Position numbers and translations under genes: made by a program | Origin: Symbiodinium natans | Lineage: Eukaryota > Sar > Dinophyceae > Suessiales > Symbiodiniaceae | Assembly: GCA_905221605.1 (NCBI GenBank) | Contig: CAJNDS010002368.1 | Location: 1,085,011-1,149,010, forward strand | DNA length: 64,000 bases | Reading direction: 5' to 3' | The notes under the pieces: generated by a model | What the model saw: the letters and a program-made list of their open reading frames with translations, nothing else | What the model was told of the DNA's origin: nothing | Databases searched by the model: none | In this document: piece by piece, positions 12,215 to 24,799 of the stretch | Numbering within the stretch: the stretch's first letter is position 1 | Layout of the letters: the number at the start of each line of letters is the position of its first letter

Positions 12215-14560
12215 GTTTTACAAGCTCGTTGTCGAGGCTTTTGCAAAGAAAATGAACCACAGAATGGCCTGCTCAAGCTGCTGAAGAAAGAAGAGCAGAA
12301 GCGGTGGATGATGGCCTCGTGGAGCTGTGGAGAGCTTCTGCTCAGGAGCTTTGGGCAGTTTCGGCACTGGGGTCCACGCAGGTGTCTCCAGCATAAGGCG
12401 AGATGCCATTGCTAAGGAAGAAGAGGCCTTCCTTTAACCTGGTCAACCCTAGCTGTGCCGAGCTCAAGCTACACAGCCAACATCAGCCAACTCAGGCCTG
12501 ACATGAGATGTTATCGGACTGTTGACTTCCAAGTGTTCTTCCAGCATCTGCGAGGCATTGGCCTTACCACCCGAGAGCTGACGTTCATTCAATTGGACCA
12601 AAGCCGAAACAGAACCCCAAGCCCCCCCCCTCCCCCGCAAAAAAAAAGCTTCTGGCAAGATGGAGCAGGATGCGCAGGACAATGCCCACCGTACCTGGAT
12701 GGACGGTTATGAAGCACACATAGGGACTCAATCTGGGCCCGCATGCCGAATTCCAAGAGCTTGGTGGTACTGTTTGCAGCCTGTAATGTACACTCCCTCA
12801 GCTGAGGAAGCCACTTCCGATCCACATGATGTCGCTGGCAAAGGGTGTATCATCAATGTTGCTGGCCAAAGTTGTCAAACAAGTTCCCTGTAGGCTCTCT
12901 CTACTTAGCAAAAATCGCTTTGCACGAGCTGTGTGAACCTTCAACGTCATATCAACTCATGCATGTAATCTAAGCTGTGGGCCAGATCGAATTCGAACTT
13001 TTGCAGAGCTGTGCTGGCTGCCAACGCAGCCACACGGAGTGAAAACTGGTAATGTATAGGGCCTGAGGGTACCACGTGAGGGGGAGGGGGGCGGGCAAAA
13101 GCTGCAGGTCAAAGGCCCTAATGCGAAAGGAGGAGCCCTGTGCCCGTGTGACTCTGCAACACCCGGCTACTGCGTGCCAGCTGTAACTCCCGTTGCCCGG
13201 CACTGACGCACATGCTCGTGAATACTATCGATACTGACTCCCCTTCCTCCCCCCCCCCAACGGGCGGAGCATGCACAACGATGTTTGTCACACGCAAACA
13301 CGTAAACATACGAACAAACAAACACACGCCCATCTGGTCTGTGTCTAGCCTATGTGGGATGCAGCTTCTGGACTACTTGACAAATTTGGCAGCGTCATCC
13401 GCAAGACCATCACTAAGCAATGCGGAACATGTCCAAACTTGGCCTCAGACCACAGCGACAATCTTTTGGAAGCACTTACTCGCCGGTCACACCTGAAAGC
13501 CCACGATGGATCAATTCCTTGCTCTACTTCTGACAGGCCCCGAGGGATCGCTCAACAAAACTTTTCGACAGCAACATCTCTCAGACACGGAGTTCTTGAG
13601 AAAGGTCGGTGGCATCCAATGGCCCTAGCAGAACAGCCTTGGGCAGCCCCATGAGTCATCTCCGGCAAGTTTCTCCTCCACACAGAACGCTTTGATCGCT
13701 TCCTGGCAGGGCGATGGCGACGCTTCTTCGCATGTTCTTCTGTTGCACTACAAGCGAATCGACGAGAGCAGCGCAAGAAAACACAAAGCAAAAACAAACC
13801 TTAGCACCAGTAGGAACGGAGGTACTAGAAGCGCCAAGCACTACCGCCGCTTCGACGACCACAAAGACAAAGACAAGGACAGAAACAGAGACAGCCATGT
13901 CCAGATGATGGTAGCACATGCTTCGTCTGGAATCACACGTGCAGCGGGCGTCACGCGGAAGGATGCTTCTTTCGCTTTGCGACTTGCGTAAGGTTCTATT
14001 CTTGTTCGTCTCGGCGTTCAAAGGCAAAGCTCCGAGGCCAGGTCCCAGAGGGATTTGCTTGTGGGGACAGGATGGAGACATTTGTTTACAGAAGAGCGAT
14101 CGAAAAAACACTCCAGCAAGACGTGTGCGTGTGTGGTAATTTGCCAGCAACCAACAGCTTTTGCGTGGGAGCTTAGGAAGGCTGATCTTGCCAGAGCCTT
14201 TGTCTTGAGGACCATGGCAAGAGCATGACAGGAGCATGTCTGCAGGGACTTGCCTCGATGTGCGCCCTTCTGCCACCTGGCAGTGCCCGAACGCAAAAGC
14301 TACGCGAAGCATGTCGAGCATCCCAAGGACCGCTTGCGTTACTTCTTCGTGCCTTGCTTGTGACTTCCTTGTGACTACCCTCATCAACAAAGTCTACAAA
14401 TTCTGCAATGATTCGACAACCCGCCAGCACCACGCGAGAGGTGACTTGGCATTGGCAAGGACAGGAAGAGGAAGGGGTCCTGCCATTTGCGCTGCCACTT
14501 GCGCTGCCATTTGCGCTACATCTCAAAAATCTTACGTAATCAGCTCGATGCACAAAGGTG
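12215..14560. other. No firmly supported exon
   Basis: Several minus-strand frames are open, for example 13656-14390, but their amino-acid make-up changes from protein-like to random within a frame. A segment EEVTQAVLGMLDMLRVAFAF (about 14270-14335) and IIAEFVDFVDE (about 14370-14410) may be exons of the protease gene's 3' half. The protease His box should lie in this direction, but I could not find it. Confidence 0.3.
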
Positions 14561-14599
14561 ATCGAAGCGCAGCCTCAGTACTCTCGAGTTTGGACACTG

Positions 14600-17144
14600 A
14601 AAGGCTCCCCAAACTTCGCAAACACTTCAGACCCCCAAGTGCGCAGCCACATTCGCAGCACTGGACCTGCATCTAGAGGCTAGGAGTATGCTCTGAACTT
14701 TTTTCTTGGGACTATTCGTTGCACCGTGTTGACTTGCCCGACATGACCCCGACATGCTCCGCCTGCGACCGCAGCTGCCCTTGGCAAAGGTCGACGACAA
14801 CAGAGCGGTGTTGCTGCAGATGAGCATACCACGCCTGCGCACGAGATGAGGCTCTCCTGCGACTTCGCTCTGCGACGTCCGCTCTGCGACTTCTCTGCGA
14901 CTTCACTAAAGTCACTAAAAGCTTCCACCGGCTTCCACCTCCGCAGCCAGATGCTCCTCGCAGCGCGCATCGTCACTTCTGAAGCTTTGGGAGGCCTCTG
15001 CAGCAGTCCAGTAAGCAATCGTAAGCAGCACACCCGTGCGAGACCACGGGCTTGAGCCTTGAACTCAGAACGTTGGCGATTCCGATTCAGGTCCTCGCGG
15101 CATTTTGTAGCTCACAGCTTTGCGCAGGCGCATTAGAACGACGAGCTCTGGGTTCTGCTTTGGGACCTTATGTGGACACGGTTTCAACAAGCATCCTCAT
15201 GGATGGCGTCAAGGAGAAAAGCCATTACCTGCAAGCTGAACTCTTGGTCGGCCAAAGAGCTGACAGAGTGGATAGCCCACAACCACCACACGCACACATC
15301 TGCCTCCTGGGCATCTTGTTGTACACCAGGCCTGATACTTGTTGCTGCTCTGCATTGAGGTGAAACATCCAGGTTTTGGAGCCGTAGCACACCGTAAGCA
15401 CACCATTGGCCCGTGCGGTTGCACCGACTTCGCCGACTCTTGGGCTTCTGGCTGCTCGGCCACCAGCGCGCAATGCCTAAAGGCACAGGAATGAAATAAC
15501 AAAACAAGCACCAGCTACTATGATGTCACCTTATCCTCTTATACTGTGCCCGCTTGCTTTTGTTGAGCTTGTTTTTAGCTCCCGGCCTGCAGAGTGTCCG
15601 GTAGAAGTCCTGCCAGAAGAGGTTTAGCTCTTTTGGCTCTCATAGCTCTTCTGGCCTACTGGTAGGAACCTTGCATGGCCCTCTCCTCCGGCGAGAAGGC
15701 AGGCCTGGTGCGATGCGACTTCTCAGCTTTCTCTCCTCCACTGAAAGTCGCCGGCTGCCATCTGGGAATCTCGACAGGACTGACTGTAACAATCGTTGCG
15801 TCAACTGTTCTGATCCCATGTTTGTTTTCGACTTTGTTTGAAACGCCCTCGCGTCCTAGCCTTCCGGGAAGAGTCTTTGAAGTAGCTGGGCAAAGGCTGA
15901 AGCCATTTCCTGGCAAGGACCGTGTTCAGCGAAAGGAGCGGTCAAATGTTTTGAGAGGTGGCGCCCGACAGACATCTTGTTCTTTGCATGTCCGACTGTT
16001 TCCTAGGACTCTTACAGAAACCACACTAGCAGAGCCAGTACCAAGTCAGTTCTCACTTCCTTGTTTGGCACCCTGGGAATGGAGCAGCTGCTCGGTGAGC
16101 GCACATCCTTTCCAATTCTTGCCTGTTTTGTTTTGCTTCAGTTCAGACATGCGTCTTTGCATCTATGTCGCTTGGGGCTCACTTTGCCTTTGGTGTGGTA
16201 GCTTTCTTCCTTCGTGCTTGCCCTCCATTCTTCCTCTCTTCCTTTCCATCTGCTTCTAGCTGCCTTTCTGCTTCTCCTGTGTTCCTTGCGCTCCCTAAGT
16301 CTTGCTTTCTCAGCCACATCATTGCTCGGCCGTCGAAGAATGAGAATTTTACCGTTCCGTCCAAGCACCACCGAAAGACCAGACCAGAAGATACTCGCCA
16401 AGTCTCAGTCAGCGTTGGTGTTTTGAAGCATTGTCAACAACAGGCTATGCGACAATCGTTCTCGCAAAAATGCTTAGGCAGATTTGGTAAGCCATGTCGG
16501 GTGTCGACACACCGCAGAAAATCGTCTGGTTCGCTTTGAGGCGTCAAGGCTCTTGCTCTGTTGGACGTCAATCATTCCGACCCCGAGGCTGTGGTGCTGT
16601 GGCGTGGACCGGCCCCTGCATAGGCGCATGTCCCAGCAAGACGGCCTACACCACCAAGCCGCACCGGCCCGCCCGTCAACCCCAACGTGTACAAAACAAA
16701 CAAACAAAAACTGACTCCACAAACCAGGGTGCAGTGTCATCATCGCGCCACCCACAAATGCGCTGCAACGTGCCGGAGTGACCCCCCGGGTGCCCAGCGG
16801 GTTGGACGTGTTGAGATCTGCTTCAAATCGCCTGGCACTTTTATTACAGGAGGTCAGCCTCAAGCGCTTTTGTTGCCTTAAGGCCTCAAGGCCTGAGACG
16901 CTGACCTGCGAAGGAAGAACTGAGCGAAGAGAGGAGCATGCGCCAGTGACTGCACTGCAGCATTGAGGAAACACCTCGGAGCTGTCACAGAATGTCACCT
17001 TGCTGACCCGAAAGCAGCTACCAAAGCAAACGCACTTCACCTGGTGTGTCCGAATACCAACAATGCCACAAATAGCTCCCGAATAATGGGGCAAGAGGCG
17101 TATTGCCAAGGTTTTGCAGCCCCACAGGCTCTGAAGCTTTGGAC
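14600..17144 (-). CDS. Ubiquitin-specific protease (USP/UCH family), multi-exon, partial
   Basis: USPs are cysteine proteases that remove ubiquitin from proteins. The Cys box is split: exon 17144-17100 encodes EPVGLQNLGNT and exon 16974-16906 continues CFLNAAVQSLAHAPLFAQFF, placing the catalytic Cys at the start. Exon 16831-16794 gives RFEADLNTSNPLG in matching phase. Then come 15331-15304 with PGVQQDAQE, 15228-15193 with VMAFLLDAIHED, and 14834-14763 with AWYAHLQQHRS and VVVDLCQGQLRSQ. Exon 14666 onward has CCEC, continued near 14620 by VFAKFGEPFSV, the usual CxxC and beta-strand region. Donors are mostly GC. The segment between 16794 and 15331 and the catalytic His and Asp were not found. 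The N-terminal part may extend to about 20 kb. Confidence 0.87.
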
Positions 17145-17508
17145 CTGCAAAAGTGAAAAAATGTGCGCTCAACCTGCTTCTCAAGGCCCCAAAGCAACAC
17201 CACGAATTCTGTCTGACACATTCCATTTAAGTCTGATACTTTCTTCGCCCTCACTCTATGCATGATATGCATCCATAGGGAAGCAACGCGATGAGTGATA
17301 TGCGGTTCATGACGGGCCTGTCTGCCCGCTGCATGTTGCAATGCCACATGAAGGGCACACACTCTTTGACAACGTCTCGCTCCGCCTCTCTCACTCTTTG
17401 TCTCTCGACTGGTCCCAAGCCCTTCAAGCCCAATGCCGATGATGGAGCAAAGGCGCCTTTGATGGTGCGGAGAAGTCTGGCAAGACCTGGCGCGGGTGTG
17501 CCGCGGTG

Positions 17509-20037
17509 CTACTGTCCCGACTGCTCCACAAAGATTGTGGGCTGCCGGCTGCCGCTCATGAGCTTTTGGGCTAGAGCTTCTGGAAGAAGGCTGGCCTCTA
17601 GTGAACCCTCCTTGCATACAATCTTGCCAGAACATAACCCGGCCTGTCCACGACTGCATCCAAACTTTAGACATGAAGAGCATGAACCATGGCAGGCAGC
17701 ACGCTGGGGCCGAGCCGCAGGATCCCTGACAAAGCTGTAGAAGTGCCAGGGAAGCACACGAGCTGGAGTCGTATTTTATGCCACATGCCTGGAGCCCGGT
17801 GTGCAACTCACACACACACACACACACACACACATCGCGACACAGCGCGAGCGCGACACAGCGCGACACAGCGTGACACAGCGTGACACAGCGTGACACA
17901 GCGTGACACAGCGTGACACAGCCTGACACAGCCTGACACAGCCTGACACAGCCTGACACAGCCTGACACAGCCTGACACACCGGTTGCCGAGACACACAG
18001 AGACACACACACACACAGGGACACACACACATATACACACATAGAGCGCACGCTTCTCGCGCTCGCGCGCGCGCGCGCGCCGTGCCTACAGAAAATGCCG
18101 AGATGTGCTGAGGGATCCCGCCTTGGTAGATCTGTGACCTTCGAGTCCACGCCCTTTGTCTTGACTGTCACCTCTGAGGTCCGCCAGATCCTGGCATCTT
18201 GAGGCAAGTGCTTCGCAGACGGAACCAACAGAGGGGCCAAACCGCCAGAAGAAGCCGCCTCGAGGGCTGTGCTCTGATCCCGATTCTCCGTCAGAGGCGG
18301 CTCGGAAGAGACGCGCTTTTGCCTGCAGTTGGGTATCCTCTCACTTTGTGGAACACTGCGCCCTGCATCTTATTTGTATTTGTCCATATTCCGACTTATT
18401 CCTGATTCCTGCTTAGCTATCCACTGGTTCATAGCTGTTCCCTCAATTGCTTATTCAAGGCTTCTCCATCTGAACACAACATATCCAGGCTGCCCGCGCA
18501 AGTCCATGCAAGCTCACGCAAGTTCACGCAAGTCCACGCAGCATTTTGGCTGGCAGCTGCAGCAATTCTCACCGCAAGTTCATGGTCTCCACGCACCATG
18601 TCTGGGGCAGGCGTGCTGCACTGCAGACGTTTACTAGCTCAGGGCATGCGTAGGCATCAAACATGCCGAAAGATTAGGTTCGGCAATTCTGTGCTGGCTC
18701 TGCATCTTGGGGAGCCAGGATAAGCAGCAGAGCAGCTGCGCCTGTCCCCTCCTACCTCATCCTGGAAGCCAGGGCCGTTCACCCAGTCTGCACCGATTCG
18801 CGCGCTGGGCAGGCTTTGCCAGCGGCATCAATGCTAAACTCGATGCCACAAACGAGGACATGCGAGCTGCAGTACCGGCATATGTACCGCTTCCAGGCTA
18901 AATCGATTGCCGTTCTCATCAACGCTAACGCCGTCTTGCCAACGAGTGCAGCTTATTACTGACGATGATTGCGGTGGCAAGTTCGTATTGCATCTGGTTG
19001 GCTGGACCAGTGCGACTCGACCAGCATGATGAAGGCAGAAGTTTCGGTGGCAAACGGCAGCTGACCTCGCCTTGTTGGCCGATCTGAGATGATCTGAGCA
19101 TCAAGATGTAGGTGCGCAGTGCTTTCAATTAGCAAAGGCTTGATGCTCAGCCCTAACTACCCTTGAAATCTATGTATAAGGCAAACCTGATGCACATGCG
19201 CATGCCAAGAGAGTATTCCGAAAGGTTTGCTAGCACTAAGTACTGTAACGCACTCTCAGCATGACATGGATCAGGTGCTCTTACATTGACATTTATGTCT
19301 CTCGAAGTAGCACTTGAAGCAGCGAATGCCTGTTCGGACCTGGGTTTCATGTTGGCAAATGAGACTCAGACCCCAAACGCGTGCGTTGCCGCTTAGCCAG
19401 ACTGGGCCATGCTGAGCTGCACACCGCCATCTTCGCACACACCCTGCAAACAGCTGCGGTGCGCACGTTGAGTAAATTCGTAAATTCGTAAATTCATCTT
19501 CAACAAGATCAGTGGAAGGACCATGGAAGGGCTCGACCTGCCCAGCGCACCAGGCGGATTGCGCGGATCAAGAAAGCCAAAGCCCTTTTGTCCTCCTCAG
19601 GTAGAGAGCGGGGAAAGGCAGAACTGGTAGAGACATTGCTAATATGGCACAAAGTCGAGCAAGCATTGCCGAACCTGCATCCACGGCGTCCTGACTTTAT
19701 GCAACTGGCAACGTGTCACATGCATTCTCATGAAGACTCATGAAGTGAAGAACAGCTCCTCTTGGGACTCAGTGTCGGAACCTTTGCCAGCACTGTCTGA
19801 ATCTTCAGATCCACTGCTGGAGCTTGACTCGCCTTGAAGCACCCACACGCACACACAGAGTTCATAAAAAGTTTGAGAAACTGCGAGGATCGAGACAGGA
19901 ATGATCAAGCATTCGGCTGACCGGACGACGTGCTGTCTATTAACATGGCCGGGCTGACGTATTTCGTCTGGCGAAGGTGAGCTTGCTTGCTCTTTGCCCT
20001 CAGGCTGCGCACCATTTTCAGTGCTCTTATTGCTCAT
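17509..20037 (-). other. Exon-like segments upstream of the protease, probably its 5' part
   Basis: Minus-strand pieces that read like protein, in order: an ATG frame MSNKSTENGAQPEGKEQ (from 20037); a Ser/Asp/Glu-rich piece ESSSSSGSEDSDSAG starting after an AG at about 19830; EPPLTENRDQSTALEAASSG (about 18300-18240); and CKEGSLEASLLPEALAQKLM (about 17620-17560). None shows a domain I recognise. Position and strand suggest the N-terminal region of the protease gene, but I could not prove the joins. Confidence 0.35.
17808..18080. repeat. (CA)n, 10-bp minisatellite GCGTGACACA, (CA)n, (GC)n
   Basis: A CA run (about 17811-17834) is followed by about 13 copies of a 10-bp unit, GCGTGACACA drifting to GCCTGACACA, up to 17970. 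Then come more CA-rich sequence and a GC run (about 18058-18080). The minus-strand open frame across it (repeats of VSGCVRLCQA type) is a by-product of the repeat. Confidence 0.92.
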
Positions 20038-20769
20038 ATTGCTCTTAAGATACGGCTCCTAACACCAGCCTCATCTGGAGCAGTGTGATTCTTCCGCTCG
20101 TTCGGTGAGATGTCACTGCTGCTTCCCTGTCCGTTCGCGGTCGCCGCCTCCACTGAATGCGCGTTTAGAACTGACCACACGCGTTGCAGAGCTCAGCTGT
20201 TCAGGATCTGGTGCGCGCCTCCCCTGCCTTGAAAGATCTAATCCTGGGGCAAGGAAAGCGCGACGAGCACAGATTAAACCGCTGGGCCTTGAATTGGTCT
20301 GAAGCGAGCTTTGTGCAGATTGTAGCAGCTCGCAAGATGCGCACAACCCGCACGTGCGCGGATTCAAGTTACAGAAAGGTATGTAGGCTACGCCACCAGG
20401 AGACACCGAACCGTTTCCTGTCTACCCATCTTGAGGGCAACGTACCCTTGCGCTTGCTCATTGCTGCTTGCCTCGCCTAGCACTATCGGATGAATCTTTT
20501 CGATGATTCTTGCTCATTGCATGTAACATCTTAGGAAATCATAACGGGCCTTCGGTACCAACCATCCCGAAAGTTCATGACCTGCAAGCTGTGACGAGCC
20601 AAGCTCATACTGCGTGCTGAAACTTGGTGGCCTCATCTTTCCCTTTTCCGTCAGCCAGCATGACGTAGCAGGCCCTGGCGACGACTTCTGCCGCATGCTT
20701 TGACCCACAGCCTCAGATGAGCCGTTCTGCTTTGCGCGGCACGTAATACCTCTCACTCACGTTTAGCTC

Positions 20770-23080
20770 GCCTCAGTTCCTGTCGAGCCCATGAGACCTC
20801 ACTGACTTTGCCATACCCTGAAACCGGACCACTGTAGCGTGGGCTGTCCTGTCCGTCCAGGCTGCCAAGAAAGGTCTGAGCCCAAAGCACCGACCGAAAC
20901 CCAAAAGCCCGAGGCCCAAGACATCCTCAAGCATCCCCAGAGCCCAACGGTTCTTCAATAGCTCCCCCTTGGACGGGACGAAAAGAACTATGCTTACTCC
21001 TTCTTTCAATACCACTGGATTATTGAAACAAGGCACCGAATTGAGTGGTCTGAATGCGAACACCCTTGAACTGAAAGAGCGCCTGACACGGAGCCATCGC
21101 GTCCGGGTGCTGTGCTATGGGCCAAGGCTAAGTATGCGAAAGCTCTGCAGGTCACTCCCCGCACCCGATTGTTGGACGGCTCCCACTTCACAACTTTCCA
21201 CGCATCGTGTCCATTTGGGGCATCCTCAGGATGCAGAAACCTACCAGCATCCATGCTGACTACTATAGCAGATACTGCGCGCATCCATTCACACAAGGGG
21301 TCCTTGGGCAGCTCCTTCAGGGCTTCGAGTGGCAGCTCATCAGCGCTCATCTGCTGGCCAAGCCACTTCCTGTACAGTCACATGCACATCGCGACACAAG
21401 ATGCGATTCATTTTCATCTCATCCAGGGGATCAACATGTCCAGCCTGTCACGAGTCCTCTTTGATCCATTTCCCGTGGCCGTGCTACTCTCCTTGACTTT
21501 GCCACGCTTCTCTGTTGTTTTGGCCCGGCCCTTATTGGCTTTGGCTTCCTCTGCAAGAAAAAGACTACCAAGACGTTCACCGACAAAAGCTGAACAGCGA
21601 TAACCGACAGCTGACTGCAACAGGCCTCTTGAACCGATGGGTCTGCCTCCTGCACTTGGAGCGCAGAGACCTCTGAGCGACTTCTTTAGACCCCCAACAC
21701 GACGACCCACGAAAACAACGAACACAACTAAGGACACAGCATCCACTCAAACTTGTGTAGGAATACATTCACTGCAATTCCAACAGTCTTCGTCGTCTGA
21801 CTTCTTCCTATTTTGCTGCATGATCTGAGAACTGCACTTCCTCGTACTTGTCGCCGTTGTAGACCTACACGTCTTCTTCGAGTCTTGCAACAGCGGAAGC
21901 CGTCTTGGACATGAGCTCGGATTCGAGGGCGTTGTACGAATCTAGAGAACCGCGTCAACTGTTGCCGCTGCTCAGCTTCTAACCGGGAAAAGAAAAGGCA
22001 ACCAGGCCTTCCAAGGCTTCTTCAGCTGCCAGGGCAACTGGCCCTTGTCCTGCACCGTGATGAGTCATGATGAACCTGTCATGTGCCCCCAGAGTCCGAT
22101 CGGCCTTGATGTGGGCATAATCACCTGGCAGGCTTTCAAGGACAATCCCGCACACGCCCAATCGCACGCCGTCACCTTTCTCTTCCATGGATTTGGCGAT
22201 GCGCCATCTCTCCTCAAAAGTCTTGCCAATGTTCACACCCTCTTTTCTTGTCGTTCTTCGACACTGGTCGCTCACTCTCTTTGCTCACTCTTTCACGCTC
22301 ACTTCTTGGGGCATCTGCTCCCGAGCAGTGCTTGGTGTTCTGGTGGGTTTGCCACTGGCCCTCCGTCAAATCCCAGTGTGGGGTCCTTCTGCGCATCGAA
22401 GTACAAGAAGCTGGGCTTCGCCTGTTGGACACTAGTCTTTTCGCCCACGAATGGCGCCCACAGTGGCATTTCCTCGAAAGGGCCCAAGAGAGGCCTCGTC
22501 CGTCTTTTTGAAGACTGGCTGCTCGCAACGCTTCGCGGCCTGTAGCTGTGTCTCTACATCCAAACTTCGCAAGATGTGCCGAGCTGCGTCACTGCGTCAC
22601 TGCGTCAGCCTGCTCGACATAGACACCCATGACACGACTGGCAGTCTTGATGGAGTTGTCCAGGCCTTCGCTTCTCGAGACAAACGATGATACTGACATG
22701 CAGGGACAGCTGAGCATCAGCTGCTTGTGACTTGTGGAAGTGAGCGCCATGCCGAGAATCTTCAGAACGCGCCCATTTGGCTTAGCACCACCTGCTCAGT
22801 CAGCGTGATGCAGGTGACTTGCGACATCTTGCCACTGACCCAGGCAGGCGAGAGCTATGCGAGTTTTCAGCGCCAGGAGGGCCACCCGCAGCGGAGGATG
22901 ACTGACTTTCTGGCGCCGTTCTGGGCCTTGTTTAGCAGCTCTTTGCTGGCGGGCACACAGCATTCTGACCTTTTCTGAAAGGAAGCCTCTTGGAGGAGGA
23001 GGAGGATGATGTGCCCAACTGGCCTTCCCAAGATCAGTCTATGACGAAGGTCAATGTAGGCCGACGCGAACACCAAGCAT
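20770..23080 (-). other. Group of exon-like segments, unknown gene
   Basis: Protein-like minus-strand pieces, several bounded by AG and GC/GT in agreement: LDNSIKTASRVMGVYVEQ (about 22680-22625, GC donor), LDVETQLQAAKRCEQPVF (about 22565-22500), AKPSFLYFDAQKDPTLGF (about 22425-22370), FEERWRIAKSMEEK (about 22230-22190, GT donor), DYAHIKADRTLGAHD (about 22135-22090), YNALESELMSKTASAVARLE (about 21930-21870), YNGDKYEEVQFSDHAAK (about 21868-21815) and a run at 21350-21200 (LPLEALKELPKDPLCEWM). They are charged and helix-like. I do not recognise a family. Confidence 0.4.
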
Positions 23081-23084
23081 TTCC

Positions 23085-24560
23085 AAACGCGAAGGCTCCG
23101 AAGCTGTGTTTGTCATAGCAGCATTATGTTTCGCAACGTTCGGAGCTACTCTCTGCACCTGGAAGTGGAACCATGTACCAAGCCCACACTGCACACACAA
23201 ACCAAACTCCATCTCAAGTGGCGGGGTGATGAGAGGAGCGACTGACTGCTCACACAGCAGATGTGATCTGCTTCGCAGCGCCCCACACCTTCCACATCCT
23301 TCCACATTGAGTCTCTCAGCCAGAAACCCGGCCCGGACATCCCGAGTTGTGTTCATTGATTTCACGAAGCCAGGACTGTAAGCATGATACTCAGCCATGC
23401 CGCTCGTCGGCAGCCTTATCCCATGCAGGTCCTCTGTGCGACGTGCCCTGATGGCTGCTGGACAAGGTGGCCTTTACTTTGCACCTCAGCCTCAGGCCGC
23501 TGGCACTGTTTATACGCCGTTTTCGTTTATTGGTCCCCCCAAGGCTTAGGCGGGCTTTTGCAAGGCACGTATAGGCAAGGCTTTTTGTGCTCTGTGTGTG
23601 TGTCCTGTGTCTGGAGAGTGTCTCTCTGGAGTGTGAGATCGGAGAATAGAACTGGGGAGCGGCGGGGGGGGGGGGGGGCAGGCACAGGGCAACGGAGCAG
23701 CCGGCTTTGAGGACCCACAAGGGAGGGAGGCTGACCATGTCCAGATATCTTTTCAGGATCTTGTAGATCTTGTGTCTTTAGGTGCTACTGGTCCTATTGG
23801 TCCTATTCATTCGTGGTCGTACCAATACGCGCCAGTACGCGGCAACCATCCGCCGAAGTCTTGCGGTCAGGGAACTCAGGGAATAGTTGTGTGAATCTTC
23901 AGTGCAAATTTCCCGTTGATTCTTGGCATTCTACCAGTGGCTGTTAGTGGGTGCAGAGTAGGCAACTCGAGAGCCACGGGCTGGGACGAAAGCTCTAGTA
24001 GGTCCAGGACTGGGGACACGGAGCTAGCAGGAAGAGACAGGCGCCGAGAGATCAAAGCGCCGACCCAATTCATGTGGCAAAGTCAAAGGTTAAAGCGAAG
24101 CGGTGCTTCAAGTGAGCCACCATGCACAAAATTAACACAAAGTTACAGGAAGTTACACAAGTGTACCTACCGTGTATAGACAGACACGGCCAAAAGCTCG
24201 GAGGTCAGACCGACGACACACACGGGTGTTGAAGCGGTGTGTCAGATTGTAGCTATGAGGGTGGGGACCCCTGCAAGCGGCGAACAGGAGAAAACTCAAC
24301 TCGCTTCGTTTATCTGGGCTACAGGGTCAAACAGGGAGGAGGACCCAGACCAACTGAAGAGGTGCTTCGAGAGTGACCGCAGTTATTGGCGACTGTCGTG
24401 CAGACCCTGCTGCGCCTTTTTTTTTTTGGCATGTTGGTTCTGCGGCTTTGCCGCGTTCTTCGACGTCGATGCTGGGCAGTCTCAGTGCTCGCGCTGGCCA
24501 TCTGGTTGTTTTCGTGCCCGCCCGAATTTGTCCGCTGGTCTGTTCTTGACAAAACGCCTC
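23085..24560. other. No supported gene; G-rich run
   Basis: Only chance frames. A run of G (about 23662-23679) and poly-T stretches are present. The sequence between the unknown gene and the telomeric array shows no exon signature I can support. Confidence 0.35.
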
Positions 24561-24562
24561 CT

Positions 24563-24793
24563 GTTTAGGGTTTCGGGTTTAGGGTTGAGGGTTTAGGGTT
24601 TAGGGTTTCAGGTTTAGGGTTTAGGCTTTAGGGTTTAGGCTTTAGGGTCTAGGATTTAGGGTTTAGGGTTAAGGTTTAGGGTTTAGGCTTTAGGGTTTAG
24701 GGTTTAGGGTTTAGGGTCTAGGGTTTAGGGTTTAGGGTTTAGGGTTTAGGCTTTAGGGTTTAGGGTTTAGGGTTTAGTTTAGGGTTTAGGGTG
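24563..24793. repeat. Interstitial TTTAGGG telomeric array
   Basis: About thirty copies of TTTAGGG or one-base variants (TTTAGGC, TCTAGGG, TTCAGGT) in a row, G-rich strand on plus. It is the best preserved such tract in the window. Confidence 0.95.
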
Positions 24794-24799
24794 CGCCTA

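Noticed and set aside
13656-14390. 244-codon minus-strand open frame
   Set aside because: Protein-like only in a short stretch, then random and hydrophobic by composition. No domain and no splice-consistent edges.
17836-17970. CRISPR-like array
   Set aside because: Units are 10 bp and directly tandem with no spacers; this is a minisatellite in a eukaryotic genome.
17018-18040. 340-codon minus-strand open frame
   Set aside because: Much of it is translation of the 10-bp minisatellite. The real USP exon 17144-17100 uses part of the same frame but ends at a GC donor.
24237-24596. Plus-strand 119-codon frame with a hydrophobic stretch
   Set aside because: The Phe/Leu/Cys stretch comes from a T run, and the frame runs into the telomeric array. 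No splice or domain support.
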